Source: DASYPP01 sp036006525 (GTDB lineage: Bacteria > Gemmatimonadota > Gemmatimonadetes > Gemmatimonadales > GWC2-71-9). From it: a stretch of 64,000 bases of DNA. This document shows positions 17,205 through 26,693 of the stretch, in pieces. Below the pieces are notes generated by a model. It was not told the origin of the DNA. It ran no database searches and saw only the letters and a program-made list of their open reading frames with translations. The DNA lies in contig DASYPP010000004.1 in assembly GCA_036006525.1 (NCBI GenBank), forward strand, positions 1 to 64,000, given 5' to 3'. The translations under genes and the position numbers were made by a program. The stretch's first letter is position 1. Each line of letters opens with the position of its first letter.

Positions 17205-19207
17205 TGACGAAGCTCCCGGTTCGCACCGTAGTGGGTGTGGCCACCTGGGTGCTGCTTACCCAGGCGGCCGGCGGAAGCCTGGCGGCGCAAGGCAGCGACA
17301 CCCTGGCCAGGCGCTCCCTGGACGACCTGCTGAACACGCCCGTCAGCACCGGGGCCAAGTACGCGCAGGACGTTCGGCAGGTGGCCGGCTCCGTATCCAT
17401 CGTGAGCGCGGAAGATATCCGGAGCTTCGGCTACCGCACGCTGGAAGACGTGCTGCAGAGCATGGCCGGCATCTACGTCTCCTACGACCGCAACTACATG
17501 TACGTCGGCGCACGCGGCTTTGGCCGGCCCACCGACTACAACAACCGCGTTCTCCTCTTGTTCGATGGCCACTCGACCAACGAAAGCATGTTCGGCTCGG
17601 CGATGCTGGGCGAGGACCTGGCGCTCGATCTCAACGCGGTGGACCGGATCGAGGTCGTCCGTGGACCGGCTTCGGTACTCTATGGGACCGGAGCGATGTT
17701 CGCGGTCGTCAACATCATTACCAAGTCGGGCACCGGGATTCAGGGCGTCCGAGCCGAGGTCGGCGGGGGCAATCACGGGTTGCAGTCCGCTTCGGCCGTC
17801 ACCGGATTTGCCCTGGGCTCCCGCGGCGCGGTGGCCCTGTCGGCGATGGCCGAAAACCGGGATGGTGGCGACCTCTTCTTCCCGGAATTTGATGCGCCCG
17901 CCACCCATGACGGCATCGCGCACAACCTCGACTACCAACGCCGTGCCGGCGGAACGCTGGCCGTGCAGCTGGGCGACCTGAGCCTGCACGGCCAGGCCAC
18001 CTACCGGATCAAGGGCGTTCCGACGGCATCGTACGGGCAGATCTTCAACGATCCACGCTCCCAGGTCCGGGATGCGGGCGGCTTTCTGGAACTCAAGTAC
18101 GACCACGACCTTTCAGCCACGCGACATCTCATGGTACGGACGTACTATGACGGCTACTACTATGACGGCGCGTACCCGTACGTCGGTGATCTCCTCACCG
18201 ACCAGGCGTCTAACCGGGTCGCGGGGGCGGAGGCTGCCGTGCGGTGGGACCCGATCCCCACCAATCGGATCACGGCCGGTGCGGAGTACCGCTGGAATGC
18301 CCGAACCAGGTACCGGGTGTGGGACGAGGGTCTCCTTTCGACAACCATCAGCCAGCCCTTCGCGGTCGTTTCGCTGTACCTGCAGGACGACTTCCAGATC
18401 CTGCACAACCTGTCGATCCTGGCCGGTGTCCGGCACGACAACAACTCCATGGCCGGCGGGGCCACCACGCCCCGGTTCGCGATGATTTACGATCCGCTGC
18501 CCGGCACCACCCTCAAGGCGATGTACGGTCGCGCGTTCCGCGCTCCCAGCCTGTATGAAGCGGCTTACCCCTCCGCCGGCCAGACGATCGGGCCAGAGCG
18601 GCTGGACATGGCCGAGTTGATCTGGATGCAGCGGCTGGGCAAGAGTGCCCTGCTGACATCGTCGGTGTATCGGTACTATGTGCACGATTTGATCGACGCG
18701 GTGGCTGACAGCGATCAATCACTCAGCTATCGCAATCGCAGCGAGGTCCGCGCCCAGGGGTTTGAGGCGACTCTCGACGTGAGGCCGGCGAGCCGCCTTC
18801 GCGGGTACCTGAGCTACAGTCTCGGCCGCGCCGTGGAGGATGATGGCACGACGGGCGAAAGCGTGCTGACCAACTCTCCGGGCCATTTGCTCAAGCTCGG
18901 GCTCGCGACCCAGGTCAGCGACCAGGTCTCGGCGGCGGTGGAGCTGCGCTATGAGTCCGGGCGCAAAACCGTGGAGGCAACCCGCACTGACCCGTTCTTC
19001 CTCGCCAATCTCAACCTCGCGATCCATCCATTTCGCCGGACCGGGGCAAGCCGGAGCGTTCATGGCTTCGAGGGCCTGGAGCTGGCGCTGCGAATCACCA
19101 ATCTCCTGGGTGTCCGCTATTCCTATCCCGGCGGTACCGAGCACATCCAGCCGAGTATCGAGCAGGATGGACGCGCGATCATGGTGCGCGTGGGGTACCA
19201 GTTCTGA
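17204..19207 (+). CDS. TonB-dependent outer-membrane receptor 2
   Basis: 667 residues, paralogous to receptors 1 and 3. Signal peptide (VVGVATWVLLTQAAGGSLAAQ region), plug (NTPVSTGAKYAQDVRQVAGS, SIVSAEDIRSFGYRTLEDV, VVRGPASVLYGTGAMF), barrel, and a terminal aromatic strand IMVRVGYQF. ATG 17204 overlaps the previous TGA, and its own TGA overlaps the YfiR gene's ATG (TGATG at both ends), so the cluster is translated as a coupled unit. The ligand is unknown; coupling to a sensor kinase suggests a signal-transducing or chemosensing role, which is inference. Confidence 0.93.
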   Translation: MTKLPVRTVVGVATWVLLTQAAGGSLAAQGSDTLARRSLDDLLNTPVSTGAKYAQDVRQVAGSVSIVSAEDIRSFGYRTLEDVLQSMAGIYVSYDRNYMYVGARGFGRPTDYNNRVLLLFDGHSTNESMFGSAMLGEDLALDLNAVDRIEVVRGPASVLYGTGAMFAVVNIITKSGTGIQGVRAEVGGGNHGLQSASAVTGFALGSRGAVALSAMAENRDGGDLFFPEFDAPATHDGIAHNLDYQRRAGGTLAVQLGDLSLHGQATYRIKGVPTASYGQIFNDPRSQVRDAGGFLELKYDHDLSATRHLMVRTYYDGYYYDGAYPYVGDLLTDQASNRVAGAEAAVRWDPIPTNRITAGAEYRWNARTRYRVWDEGLLSTTISQPFAVVSLYLQDDFQILHNLSILAGVRHDNNSMAGGATTPRFAMIYDPLPGTTLKAMYGRAFRAPSLYEAAYPSAGQTIGPERLDMAELIWMQRLGKSALLTSSVYRYYVHDLIDAVADSDQSLSYRNRSEVRAQGFEATLDVRPASRLRGYLSYSLGRAVEDDGTTGESVLTNSPGHLLKLGLATQVSDQVSAAVELRYESGRKTVEATRTDPFFLANLNLAIHPFRRTGASRSVHGFEGLELALRITNLLGVRYSYPGGTEHIQPSIEQDGRAIMVRVGYQF

Positions 19208-19788
19208 TGAAGACCTTCGCGATGCTCCTCATGATTGCGGTGTTTGCCGCGGTGCCTGGGGCGCTCCAGGCGCAGGAAATGGACGTGCCGGCCACCATCC
19301 AGATACCCCTGCTCTACAAGATTCTCACCTTCGACCGTAAGCTGGGGAACCGGACACCGGACGACGTCATCGTGATAGCCGTTGTGTTCCAGACCGGTTA
19401 CCGCGCCTCCGCCCTGGCGCGAGACCAGGTCGTGGATGCGCTCAAGGGAATGAAGGATTCGACCATCTCCGACCACCCGGTACGCTGGGTTCTCCTGGAG
19501 CTGGATGACCTGGATGCCTTCAATCGTGCGCTGACCCGCGAGCGGGTCGATGTCATCTACGTGACCCCGTTACGCGGGGTGGAACTGGATGGCATCATCA
19601 CGGCAGCCCGGTCCAAGGCGGTTACCACATTTACCGGAGTTCCCCGCTACGTGGAACGGGGGCTCGGGCTCGGTGTGGGGGTGAACCGCGAGCGGGCTCA
19701 AATCATCGTCAACCTCACCGCGACACGTGCGGAAGGATCCGATTTCAATTCCCAGCTGCTCCGGGTCTCCAAGGTGATTGAAGAATGA
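19207..19788 (+). CDS. YfiR/DUF4154-family periplasmic protein 1
   Basis: 193 residues with signal peptide (MLLMIAVFAAVPGALQAQ). The body matches the YfiR-like fold: PLLYKILTFDRKLGNR opening, VIVIAVVFQTGYRASA, and the C-terminal RAQIIVNLTATRAEGSDFNS-type ending, where the family's conserved Asn/Ala region lies. In Pseudomonas YfiR is a periplasmic repressor of a diguanylate cyclase. Here it sits between a TonB receptor and a hybrid kinase, with overlapping codons on both sides, so it probably relays receptor or periplasmic state to the kinase; this is inference. Confidence 0.85.
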   Translation: MKTFAMLLMIAVFAAVPGALQAQEMDVPATIQIPLLYKILTFDRKLGNRTPDDVIVIAVVFQTGYRASALARDQVVDALKGMKDSTISDHPVRWVLLELDDLDAFNRALTRERVDVIYVTPLRGVELDGIITAARSKAVTTFTGVPRYVERGLGLGVGVNRERAQIIVNLTATRAEGSDFNSQLLRVSKVIEE

Positions 19789-22574
19789 CCTCCCGGATTC
19801 TGTCTGCCCTCAGGGATCCTCGTCGGCTCCCCATCCGGCTTCAGCTGACCCTGCTGACCGGCCTGCTCATCGCGGGTATCGCGGGATTCATCTTCGTCTA
19901 CTTCCCGGCGCGACTCGAGAAGCAGGCGCTGGCCGCGACCGAGGGTCGCACCGCATCCATGGCCCGGGTGGCGGCGTATAGCGCCGCTCCGGCGCTCTAC
20001 TTCGCTGATACTTCCGCCGTGACCGAGGCGCTGGGAGCGCTCCGGACCAACTCCCTGATGCGGTACGCCATCGTGTTCGACGCGAACGGCCACAGGGTTT
20101 CGGGAATCTACCGGTCGAACGCGGATTCCCTCGAGTTTGACGCGCAGCCCGGATTAGGGATCACGCCCAGCCGGGATATTTACGCCGCCCAGGCAAACAT
20201 CGACCACAACGGGTTGGTGATCGGGGTATTGCGTCTGGGCTTTTCCCTGGAGCCCATGTTGCTGGAGGTCGCCGCGGCGCGGCGGACGATCGGGCTGGTG
20301 AGCCTGGCCCTGTTTGTGAGCGGCATCCTCGCGGTCTACGGAATCGGCGTGCTGGTCACCGGGCCGGTGACCGCGATCGCGACCACCGCCCGCCGGGTCG
20401 CTGCGGGCGATCTCACCCAGCGAGTCGCGGGCCAGCTGTTTGGCGAGGTCGGCCTGGTGGCCGGGGCGATCAACGGCATGCTGACCAATCTGCAGGCAGC
20501 CCAATCCGAGCTGGAAGAGTCGAACCATACGCTGGAAGACCGGGTTGCCTCCCGGACCGCGGAGCTGGTAGCCTCGACCGAAGCCCTGGAAATCTCCCGA
20601 GACGCGGCCCAATCCGCCAACCGCGCCAAGAGCGAGTTCCTGGCCAACATGAGCCACGAGATCCGGACCCCGATGAACGGTGTCATCGGAATGATCGAGT
20701 TGACCATGGATACCGAGCTGTCACCCCAGCAGGAGGACTACCTCGCTGTGGCCAAGTCCTCGGCCGATGCGCTCCTCGTGGTGATCAATGACATCCTCGA
20801 TTTCTCCAAGATCGAAGCCCGGATGATGGAGATCGATGCCAGCGACTTCAATATCCGGGAACTGGTCGAGACCACGGTGCACGGTCTGGGCGCCCGGGCC
20901 GACACCAAGGGCATCGAATTGCTGCACACCATCGACGCCGCGGTACCGCCGATGCTGGTCGGCGATGCGGGGCGCATCCGCCAGGTGCTGGTGAACCTGG
21001 TCGGCAATGCCATCAAGTTCACCGAGCGGGGCGAAGTCGAAGTTCGCCTCGGGCTGGAATCGAGGACCGGCGATCGGGTTCTCCTGCACGGGTCCGTGCG
21101 CGACACCGGGATCGGGATTCCCCGGAACAAGTTGAGCACCATCTTCACCGCCTTCGCGCAGGCGGATGGCTCCACCACGCGACTGTTCGGAGGGACCGGG
21201 CTCGGCCTCACCATCTCATCTCAACTGGTGGAGCTGATGCAGGGCCGCTTGTGGGTCGAAAGCGAGACGGGGATCGGCAGTACGTTCCATTTCACTGTCG
21301 ACCTCGGGCTCTCCGCACTGCAAGTCACGGCGGAGACACCGGTCATCGACCTGGAAGGGCTGCGGGTGCTGGTGGTTGACGACAACGCGACCAACCGGAG
21401 GATCCTGGGCGAGACGCTCGCCAAGTGGGGGATGCATTCGGAGACGGTCGATGGCGGCCTCGCCGCGCTCGCGTTGCTGGGGCCGGATCAGGTCCGTCAC
21501 TACGATCTCATCATCGTCGATGGCCACATGCCGGGACTCGATGGCTACGAGCTGGCCGAGCGGATCCGCCGGCTCCCCGGAAGCACTGATGCGCTCATCA
21601 TGATGTTGACTTCGCTGGCCGATGCCGACCAGCGGATTCGCTGCCATCAGCTGGGCATTACCGCGGTGCTCACCAAGCCGGTGATGCGTCCGGACTTGCT
21701 CGAGGCGATCGTCAGCGCTCTGCGCGGAGACCGTCCCCGGGCGAAGGCCCGGCAAGCGACCCCGGAGCCGGCGACGCGGCCGCTGCGGATCCTGCTGGCC
21801 GAGGACAACCCGGTCAATCAGATGGTTGCGGTGGCGATCCTGGCCAAGCGAGGCCACGTGGTGCACGTCGCCCACAACGGCCAGGAGGCCCTCGAGGCCT
21901 TCAAGCGGGAGCGCTTCGACCTGGTCCTGATGGATGTCCAGATGCCGGTGATGGGAGGCTACGACGCCACGGCGGCGATCCGTGCCGTAGAAAAGGCGAC
22001 TGGAGGACGCATTCCCATCGTGGCCCTCACCGCTCATGCCATGAAGGGAGACCGGGAGCTGTGCCTGGCTGCCGGAATGGATGGGTATCTCACCAAGCCG
22101 ATCAAGCCCCTGGCGCTTTTTCAGGAGGTCGAACGGCTGACGGCGGATCGTAGTGAAGCGATTGTGGCCGCCGCGCCAAGCCTGGATGATGGCAGCCTGT
22201 TGGAACGCTTCATGGGTGACACCGAGCTGCTGGGTTCCGTTGCCGTGCTCTTCCTGGAATCGGAAGCGGCGCTCCGCGCCGAGCTGGCAGGCGCGCTGTC
22301 GTCCGGCGACGGCTCCCGGCTCGCTCGCGCGGCCCACAGCCTCAAGGGTTCGGTGGGGAATTTCGGCGCTGGCAATGCCATGGAGCTGGCCGGGGAGCTG
22401 GAGGCCATGGGCCGGGACAACCACCTGGCAGCCGCAGGGATGGTCTTTGGACGACTGGTGGACAGCCTTGATGACCTGCGTTCCCAGCTTGAAGGGATCA
22501 TCCATGTCCCGGCGCTCGTCAGAGGCCACCAGGGCCACGATGCCGCGGATCCGGGAAAGGCGCTTATCGGGTGA
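19785..22574 (+). CDS. Hybrid sensor histidine kinase with two receiver domains and HPt
   Basis: 929 residues. Two membrane helices (about 20-40 and 168-192) enclose a CHASE8-like periplasmic domain; then HAMP (about 193-245), a coiled coil, and HisKA with His291 in ANMSHEIRTPMNG. The ATPase domain has N box VGNAIKF and G2 box FGGTGLGL. Receiver 1 (about 527-645) has Asp579 in IIVDGHMPG, receiver 2 (about 667-785) has Asp717 in LMDVQMPVMGG, and the C-terminal HPt has His851 in AAHSLKGSVG. All phosphorelay residues are intact. ATGA overlap with the YfiR gene. No separate response regulator follows, so the output partner is elsewhere. Confidence 0.95.
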   Translation: MTSRILSALRDPRRLPIRLQLTLLTGLLIAGIAGFIFVYFPARLEKQALAATEGRTASMARVAAYSAAPALYFADTSAVTEALGALRTNSLMRYAIVFDANGHRVSGIYRSNADSLEFDAQPGLGITPSRDIYAAQANIDHNGLVIGVLRLGFSLEPMLLEVAAARRTIGLVSLALFVSGILAVYGIGVLVTGPVTAIATTARRVAAGDLTQRVAGQLFGEVGLVAGAINGMLTNLQAAQSELEESNHTLEDRVASRTAELVASTEALEISRDAAQSANRAKSEFLANMSHEIRTPMNGVIGMIELTMDTELSPQQEDYLAVAKSSADALLVVINDILDFSKIEARMMEIDASDFNIRELVETTVHGLGARADTKGIELLHTIDAAVPPMLVGDAGRIRQVLVNLVGNAIKFTERGEVEVRLGLESRTGDRVLLHGSVRDTGIGIPRNKLSTIFTAFAQADGSTTRLFGGTGLGLTISSQLVELMQGRLWVESETGIGSTFHFTVDLGLSALQVTAETPVIDLEGLRVLVVDDNATNRRILGETLAKWGMHSETVDGGLAALALLGPDQVRHYDLIIVDGHMPGLDGYELAERIRRLPGSTDALIMMLTSLADADQRIRCHQLGITAVLTKPVMRPDLLEAIVSALRGDRPRAKARQATPEPATRPLRILLAEDNPVNQMVAVAILAKRGHVVHVAHNGQEALEAFKRERFDLVLMDVQMPVMGGYDATAAIRAVEKATGGRIPIVALTAHAMKGDRELCLAAGMDGYLTKPIKPLALFQEVERLTADRSEAIVAAAPSLDDGSLLERFMGDTELLGSVAVLFLESEAALRAELAGALSSGDGSRLARAAHSLKGSVGNFGAGNAMELAGELEAMGRDNHLAAAGMVFGRLVDSLDDLRSQLEGIIHVPALVRGHQGHDAADPGKALIG

Positions 22575-22647
22575 TCTGAAGGTCCGGCCTGCCCATCCTG
22601 CCGCGATCCGATTACAGTTTCCGATCCTTCTTCACCCTGGAAGCGCC

Positions 22648-23598
22648 GTGAGTCGTCGTCGCTGGATCGTCGCCGTGCTGGCCCTCATCGCTCTCGGCTT
22701 CGCTATTCATTTCGGGGTGAGCTTCCCCTGGGCCTCGACCCTAAGCGCTCTCAAGACCTCGGACTGGCTCCTCCTTTCCTTCGCCGCCCTGGCCAATATC
22801 GTTTCCCTGGCGGTAAAGGGAACCGAGTGGTTCGTGTTCCTGCGCCGGCTGGCCCCGGTGCGCTATGCTACCGCCCAGTTCGCGACCTTCGTTGGCGCGG
22901 CCCTGTCCTGTATCACGGTGTCGGTCAGCGGCGACGTGGCGCGCGCCCGGATCGTGTCCACCCGGGGCGAAGTGTCGATGGGGGCTGCCGTCGGCTCCCT
23001 GGTTCTCGCGCGCTTCGTGGAGATCATGTCGCTGCTGGTGTTCCTGGCAGTGGCGCTGATCGCCGCCCCGCCGTTTCGTGCCGCCAGTCTCGTCGGTCTC
23101 GGGCTCGGCCTGGCCACCGGTGCTGTTTTCCTGGGCTATCGGCGCCTGCCGTGGGCCCGGATTCGATCCAAGACCCTGGGGCCCTGGCGGGGTCCCCTGG
23201 TTGAAATGGTGGCCTCCACTGATCGGATCGGGCTGGTGGCCGCCGTGCTGCTCGCCTGCCTCAACTGGCTGCTGCAGTGGGCATCGTTCCACTGGACCAT
23301 CGCCGCGACCCATACCCCGGTCCATCCCTCGATTTCACTGAGCGCGCTGATCGCCGCCAATGCGGCGGGGCTGCTCCGGTTGACCCCGGGGAATTTCGGT
23401 GTACTGCAGGGGTCGATGATCCTGGTGATGGAGGGATTCGGAATACCCGTGGCGTCGGCACTTGCGGCTGGCCTGGCCCTGCAGGCGGTCCAGGTGCTCC
23501 CCGAGTTGACGATTGGCATTGCTCTGGTCGGGGTCCGGGGGTTCCGCCAACTGCTGAAACGGAGGCCGGAGGCCACCGACCAGCTGGCACCGCTCTAA
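22648..23598 (+). CDS. YbhN/UPF0104-family membrane protein
   Basis: 316 residues from GTG 22648, with about eight membrane helices of the lysylphosphatidylglycerol-synthase transmembrane (flippase) type. Recognisable pieces are SLAVKGTEWFVFLRRL, VSVSGDVARARIVSTRGE, LARFVEIMSLLV and the late LLRLTPGNFGVLQGSMIL. Such proteins without the synthase domain are widespread, and some act in lipid-linked glycan translocation. The role here is unknown. It follows the kinase by 73 bases on the same strand and could belong to that operon. The upstream part of the open frame overlaps the kinase gene and is not used. Confidence 0.82.
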   Translation: MSRRRWIVAVLALIALGFAIHFGVSFPWASTLSALKTSDWLLLSFAALANIVSLAVKGTEWFVFLRRLAPVRYATAQFATFVGAALSCITVSVSGDVARARIVSTRGEVSMGAAVGSLVLARFVEIMSLLVFLAVALIAAPPFRAASLVGLGLGLATGAVFLGYRRLPWARIRSKTLGPWRGPLVEMVASTDRIGLVAAVLLACLNWLLQWASFHWTIAATHTPVHPSISLSALIAANAAGLLRLTPGNFGVLQGSMILVMEGFGIPVASALAAGLALQAVQVLPELTIGIALVGVRGFRQLLKRRPEATDQLAPL

Positions 23599-23720
23599 CC
23601 AGGGTTTACCGAAGTCCCAACCCGGTGTTTCCTCCCCCAGCGCCGCCCTCAAGTCCTGGCCCTACCTGCCGATAATCACTCAGAGGCAAGTGTGCAGGAG
23701 GTAACTACAATGGAGTAAAC

Positions 23721-25685
23721 ATGTTGAGAGTTCAGACGGCGGGCCCGGTCCTGGCCTTCCTTGCCCTGAGCGCTTTCGGGTCGAGCCTGGCGGCTCAGCA
23801 GGCCGATACCTCGGCGGGGGCCACCCTGGACAACCTGCTGAGCACACCGGTCAGCACCGCTTCCAAGTATGCCCAGAACGTCCGGGAGGTCGCCGGGTCG
23901 GTAACCATCGTAAGCGCCGAGGATATTCGCCGCTACGGCTACCGAACCCTGACGGACGTGCTCCAGCGCATGGCCGGGGTGTACGTCAGCAACCAGCGCA
24001 GCATGGAATCGTTCGGCATCCGCGGATTCGGCCGGCCGACTGACTACAACAACCGCGTCCTCCTGCTCATCAACGGTCATTCCTACACCGAGGGCATCTG
24101 GGGCATGGCGCTGCTGGGCGAGAGCATGGCGCTCAATCTCCAGGGAGTTGAGCGCATCGAGCTGGTCCGCGGGCCGTCCTCCGGACTCTATGGAACCGGG
24201 GCGATGTTCGCGGTCATCAACGTCATCTCCAAGGATGGCCAGGCCATCAGCGGGGTCCAGATGGACGCCGAGACCGGCAGCCTGGGCCGAAGGTCGGTGG
24301 GAATCGTGGCGGGAACCGCCCTGGGAAACCGCGCAAGCGTCTCCGTTTCAGCCATGCACGAAGACGTGGATGGAAACCCCAGCCTCTTCTTCCCGGCATA
24401 CAATGACCCCGCCACCAACAACGGGATCGCCGAGAACCTCGACTGGATGCACAGGACCGGCGTCCAGTTTTCCGGAACCCTGGGTTCGTTCAGCCTGCGG
24501 GCAAGCCACAGCTATCGGGAACGCTCGGATCCGACCGGCTCGTACGGGGCGCGTTTCAATGCGCCAGACAATTTCATGGATCAGTTCCGTTTTGTGGAAC
24601 TTGCCAATGTTTCGGAGCTGTCCCCCACGAAGCTGCTGGCGAGCCGGGTGTATTACGACGATATCCGCTATGCGGGCACGTATCCCTTGTCGGGCGGGGG
24701 CACATTCCATCAGAACGCGGTAAACCGGGTGCTGGGGACCGAGGCGTCGCTTCGCTGGGACCTGGTCCCCCGTGACCGGGTTACCATCGGCGGCGAGTAT
24801 CGGCGCTACCTGGAAAGCAGGCTCTCCAGCCCGGACGACCCGGCCATCGTGGTCGGCCGGCCATTCTCGGTGGGGTCGCTTTACCTCCAGAACGAATTCC
24901 AACTGACGTCCAACCTGACGTTCCTGGCCGGAGTCCGCCACGACGAGCACGAGATTGCCGGTGGAGCGACCACCCCGCGGGTCGCACTTCTCTTCGATCC
25001 ATGGAAAAGCACCACGTTCAAGCTGATGTACGGGGAGGCCTTCCGGCCGCCCACGTTCTACGAGTCCGCCTTCAAGTCGTCCAGCATCATCGGCGACATC
25101 GGTCCGGAAAAGCTGGACATGTACGAGGCGATCTGGCTCCAGAGCCTGGGGAAACGATACTCGCTCAGCAGCTCGCTCTTCTATTACCATGTGCACAACC
25201 TGATCGACGCGGTTCAACTGTATGAATATGTCAACCTGGCCGACGTCGTGGCCAAGGGTTTCGAGGTGACCTTCGACGCGCGGCCCACTGCCGGAACCAG
25301 TGGTTACCTCAACTACACGTTCCAGGACGCGGACCTTGGCGGGTCCGACCTGACCAATATGCCGATGCACATGGTGAAGGGCGGCCTCGGCACGGATCTC
25401 TTCCGGCAGGCGACCGCGGCGGTTGAATTTCGCTATGAGTCGTCTCGCGTCACTCCACAGGCCACCACGACGGACGGCTTCATCGTGGCGAACGGCACCT
25501 TGACGCTGCGTCCGTTCAGTACGGTGACCTCAAGGAGCGGCCTGCTGGCCGGTCTCGAGTTCGGTCTCCATGTCGAGAACCTGTTCAACAAGCGATACTC
25601 CAATCCCGGTAGCGTCGAACACCTGCAGGCGAGCCTCGAACAGAATGGCCGGACCTTCGTCCTGCGCCTGACGAGCCGGTTCTAG
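23721..25685 (+). CDS. TonB-dependent outer-membrane receptor 3
   Basis: 654 residues, third paralogue. Signal peptide (FLALSAFGSSLAAQ), plug with STPVSTASKYAQNVREVAGS, TIVSAEDIRRYGYRTL and GIRGFGRPTDYNNR, barrel, terminal strand FVLRLTSRF. ATG 23721 is preceded by GGAG at 23712-23715 with 5-base spacing. It starts a second, smaller unit with its own YfiR-like gene 2 bases downstream, so the receptor-YfiR pair has been duplicated within 10 kb. Sequence divergence from receptors 1 and 2 is greatest in the barrel, suggesting different ligands. Confidence 0.93.
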   Translation: MLRVQTAGPVLAFLALSAFGSSLAAQQADTSAGATLDNLLSTPVSTASKYAQNVREVAGSVTIVSAEDIRRYGYRTLTDVLQRMAGVYVSNQRSMESFGIRGFGRPTDYNNRVLLLINGHSYTEGIWGMALLGESMALNLQGVERIELVRGPSSGLYGTGAMFAVINVISKDGQAISGVQMDAETGSLGRRSVGIVAGTALGNRASVSVSAMHEDVDGNPSLFFPAYNDPATNNGIAENLDWMHRTGVQFSGTLGSFSLRASHSYRERSDPTGSYGARFNAPDNFMDQFRFVELANVSELSPTKLLASRVYYDDIRYAGTYPLSGGGTFHQNAVNRVLGTEASLRWDLVPRDRVTIGGEYRRYLESRLSSPDDPAIVVGRPFSVGSLYLQNEFQLTSNLTFLAGVRHDEHEIAGGATTPRVALLFDPWKSTTFKLMYGEAFRPPTFYESAFKSSSIIGDIGPEKLDMYEAIWLQSLGKRYSLSSSLFYYHVHNLIDAVQLYEYVNLADVVAKGFEVTFDARPTAGTSGYLNYTFQDADLGGSDLTNMPMHMVKGGLGTDLFRQATAAVEFRYESSRVTPQATTTDGFIVANGTLTLRPFSTVTSRSGLLAGLEFGLHVENLFNKRYSNPGSVEHLQASLEQNGRTFVLRLTSRF

Positions 25686-25687
25686 CC

Positions 25688-26266
25688 ATGAGAAAATGGC
25701 TCTCGCTGGCTCTCCTGGCGCTCATCCTGAATGGACGGGCTGCGCAGGCTCAGGGTATGGAGGCACCGGCCGACGTCCAGGTGCCGCTGCTCTTCAAGAT
25801 TCTCACCTTCGACCGCAAGCTGGCCGACCGGGTCCCCGGCGACGACATCGTCATCGCCATCCTCTTCCAGGCCGAGTACCACCCCTCGATGCGCGCGCGC
25901 GACCAGGTGGTGGAAGCGCTCACGGACATGCTGGGATCGACTATTTCCGGGCATCCGGTGCGCTGGGTCCTGCTGGAACTGCGCGATGCCGCCTCGTTGC
26001 GGTCAGCCCTGAAGCGCAGCCAGGTCGCCGTGATCTACGTGACTCCGTTTCGAGGGCTCGACTTGCGCTTCATCACGGAGGTCGCCCGAGCCGAGGGGAT
26101 AACCACGTTCACCGGCGTGCCCACCTATGTCGAAGAGGGCCTGGCCCTCGGCATAGGAATTGACGACGAGCGTCCCCAGATCATCGTGAACATCTCCGCG
26201 GCGCGCGCCGAGGGATCGGACTTTACTTCCCAGCTGCTCCGCGTCTCCAGAGTGGTTGAACACTGA
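25688..26266 (+). CDS. YfiR/DUF4154-family periplasmic protein 2
   Basis: 192 residues, clear paralogue of the protein at 19207 (shared PLLFKILTFDRKL opening, VRWVLLEL, and INISAARAEGSDF-like ending as SAARAEGSDFTSQLLRVSRV). Signal peptide ALLALILNGRAAQA. It starts 2 bases after receptor 3 and is the last gene of that unit; no kinase follows, so it may act on the hybrid kinase 3 kb upstream or on another partner. Confidence 0.85.
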   Translation: MRKWLSLALLALILNGRAAQAQGMEAPADVQVPLLFKILTFDRKLADRVPGDDIVIAILFQAEYHPSMRARDQVVEALTDMLGSTISGHPVRWVLLELRDAASLRSALKRSQVAVIYVTPFRGLDLRFITEVARAEGITTFTGVPTYVEEGLALGIGIDDERPQIIVNISAARAEGSDFTSQLLRVSRVVEH

Positions 26267-26299
26267 CCGCCCGTGCTCCTTCGAAGTCCTGAGGCAGCC

Positions 26300-26327
26300 T
26301 TGACATATCAACTAATATTGATATGTT
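26300..26327 (+). promoter_or_regulatory. arsR promoter with ArsR-type operator
   Basis: -35 TTGACA (26300-26305), 16-base spacer, -10-like TATGTT (26322-26327). A perfect 8-6-8 palindrome, catatcaa-ctaata-ttgatatg (26304-26325), fills the spacer, where a bound repressor would block polymerase. The ATG lies 7 bases after the -10, so the arsR message is probably nearly leaderless. Confidence 0.75.
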
Positions 26328-26333
26328 AGGACC

Positions 26334-26639
26334 ATGACCGCCGCCTCCGCCACCAATACCGCCCGGCTCTTCCAGGCTTTGTCGGATCCCACCCGGGTCC
26401 ACATCGTCGAACTGCTGCGCCACGGGGAACGCTGCGTGTGCGACCTGACCGACTCCCTCGATGCCTCGCAGTCCCGGCTTTCGTTTCATCTCAAGGTGCT
26501 GAAGGATGCCGGGCTGGTGGTGGACCGGAAGGAAGGGCGCTGGGTCTATTACGAGCTGCGGCAGGAAGCCCTGGAAGACATGCGCCAGGTGCTGGGGACC
26601 TTCGAGCCCCACTCGGCGCGGCGCGGGTGTTGTAGCTGA
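26334..26639 (+). CDS. arsR: ArsR-family arsenic-responsive repressor
   Basis: 101-residue winged-helix regulator: ALSDPTRVHIVELLRHGE, recognition helix around ASQSRLSFHLKVLKDAGLV, and wing DRKEGRWVYYEL. The classical alpha-3 metal motif CVCDL is present (Cys-Val-Cys) and a Cys-Cys pair ends the protein (RRGCCS), giving possible As(III) ligands. It would dissociate from DNA upon binding arsenite. A palindromic operator lies over its own promoter and a related one before arsM, implying autoregulation of the whole cluster. Confidence 0.93.
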   Translation: MTAASATNTARLFQALSDPTRVHIVELLRHGERCVCDLTDSLDASQSRLSFHLKVLKDAGLVVDRKEGRWVYYELRQEALEDMRQVLGTFEPHSARRGCCS

Positions 26640-26661
26640 TGCCATTTTATTTCCGGTATAT

Positions 26662-26677
26662 ATCAATTAAACTTGAT
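26662..26677 (+). promoter_or_regulatory. Second ArsR-type operator before arsM
   Basis: atcaa-ttaaac-ttgat shares the ATCAA-N6-TTGAT core of the arsR operator. It lies 16 bases before the arsM start codon, between arsR and arsM, so arsM may have separately controlled transcription. Confidence 0.6.
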
Positions 26678-26693
26678 TAATGGAGATTCCCCG

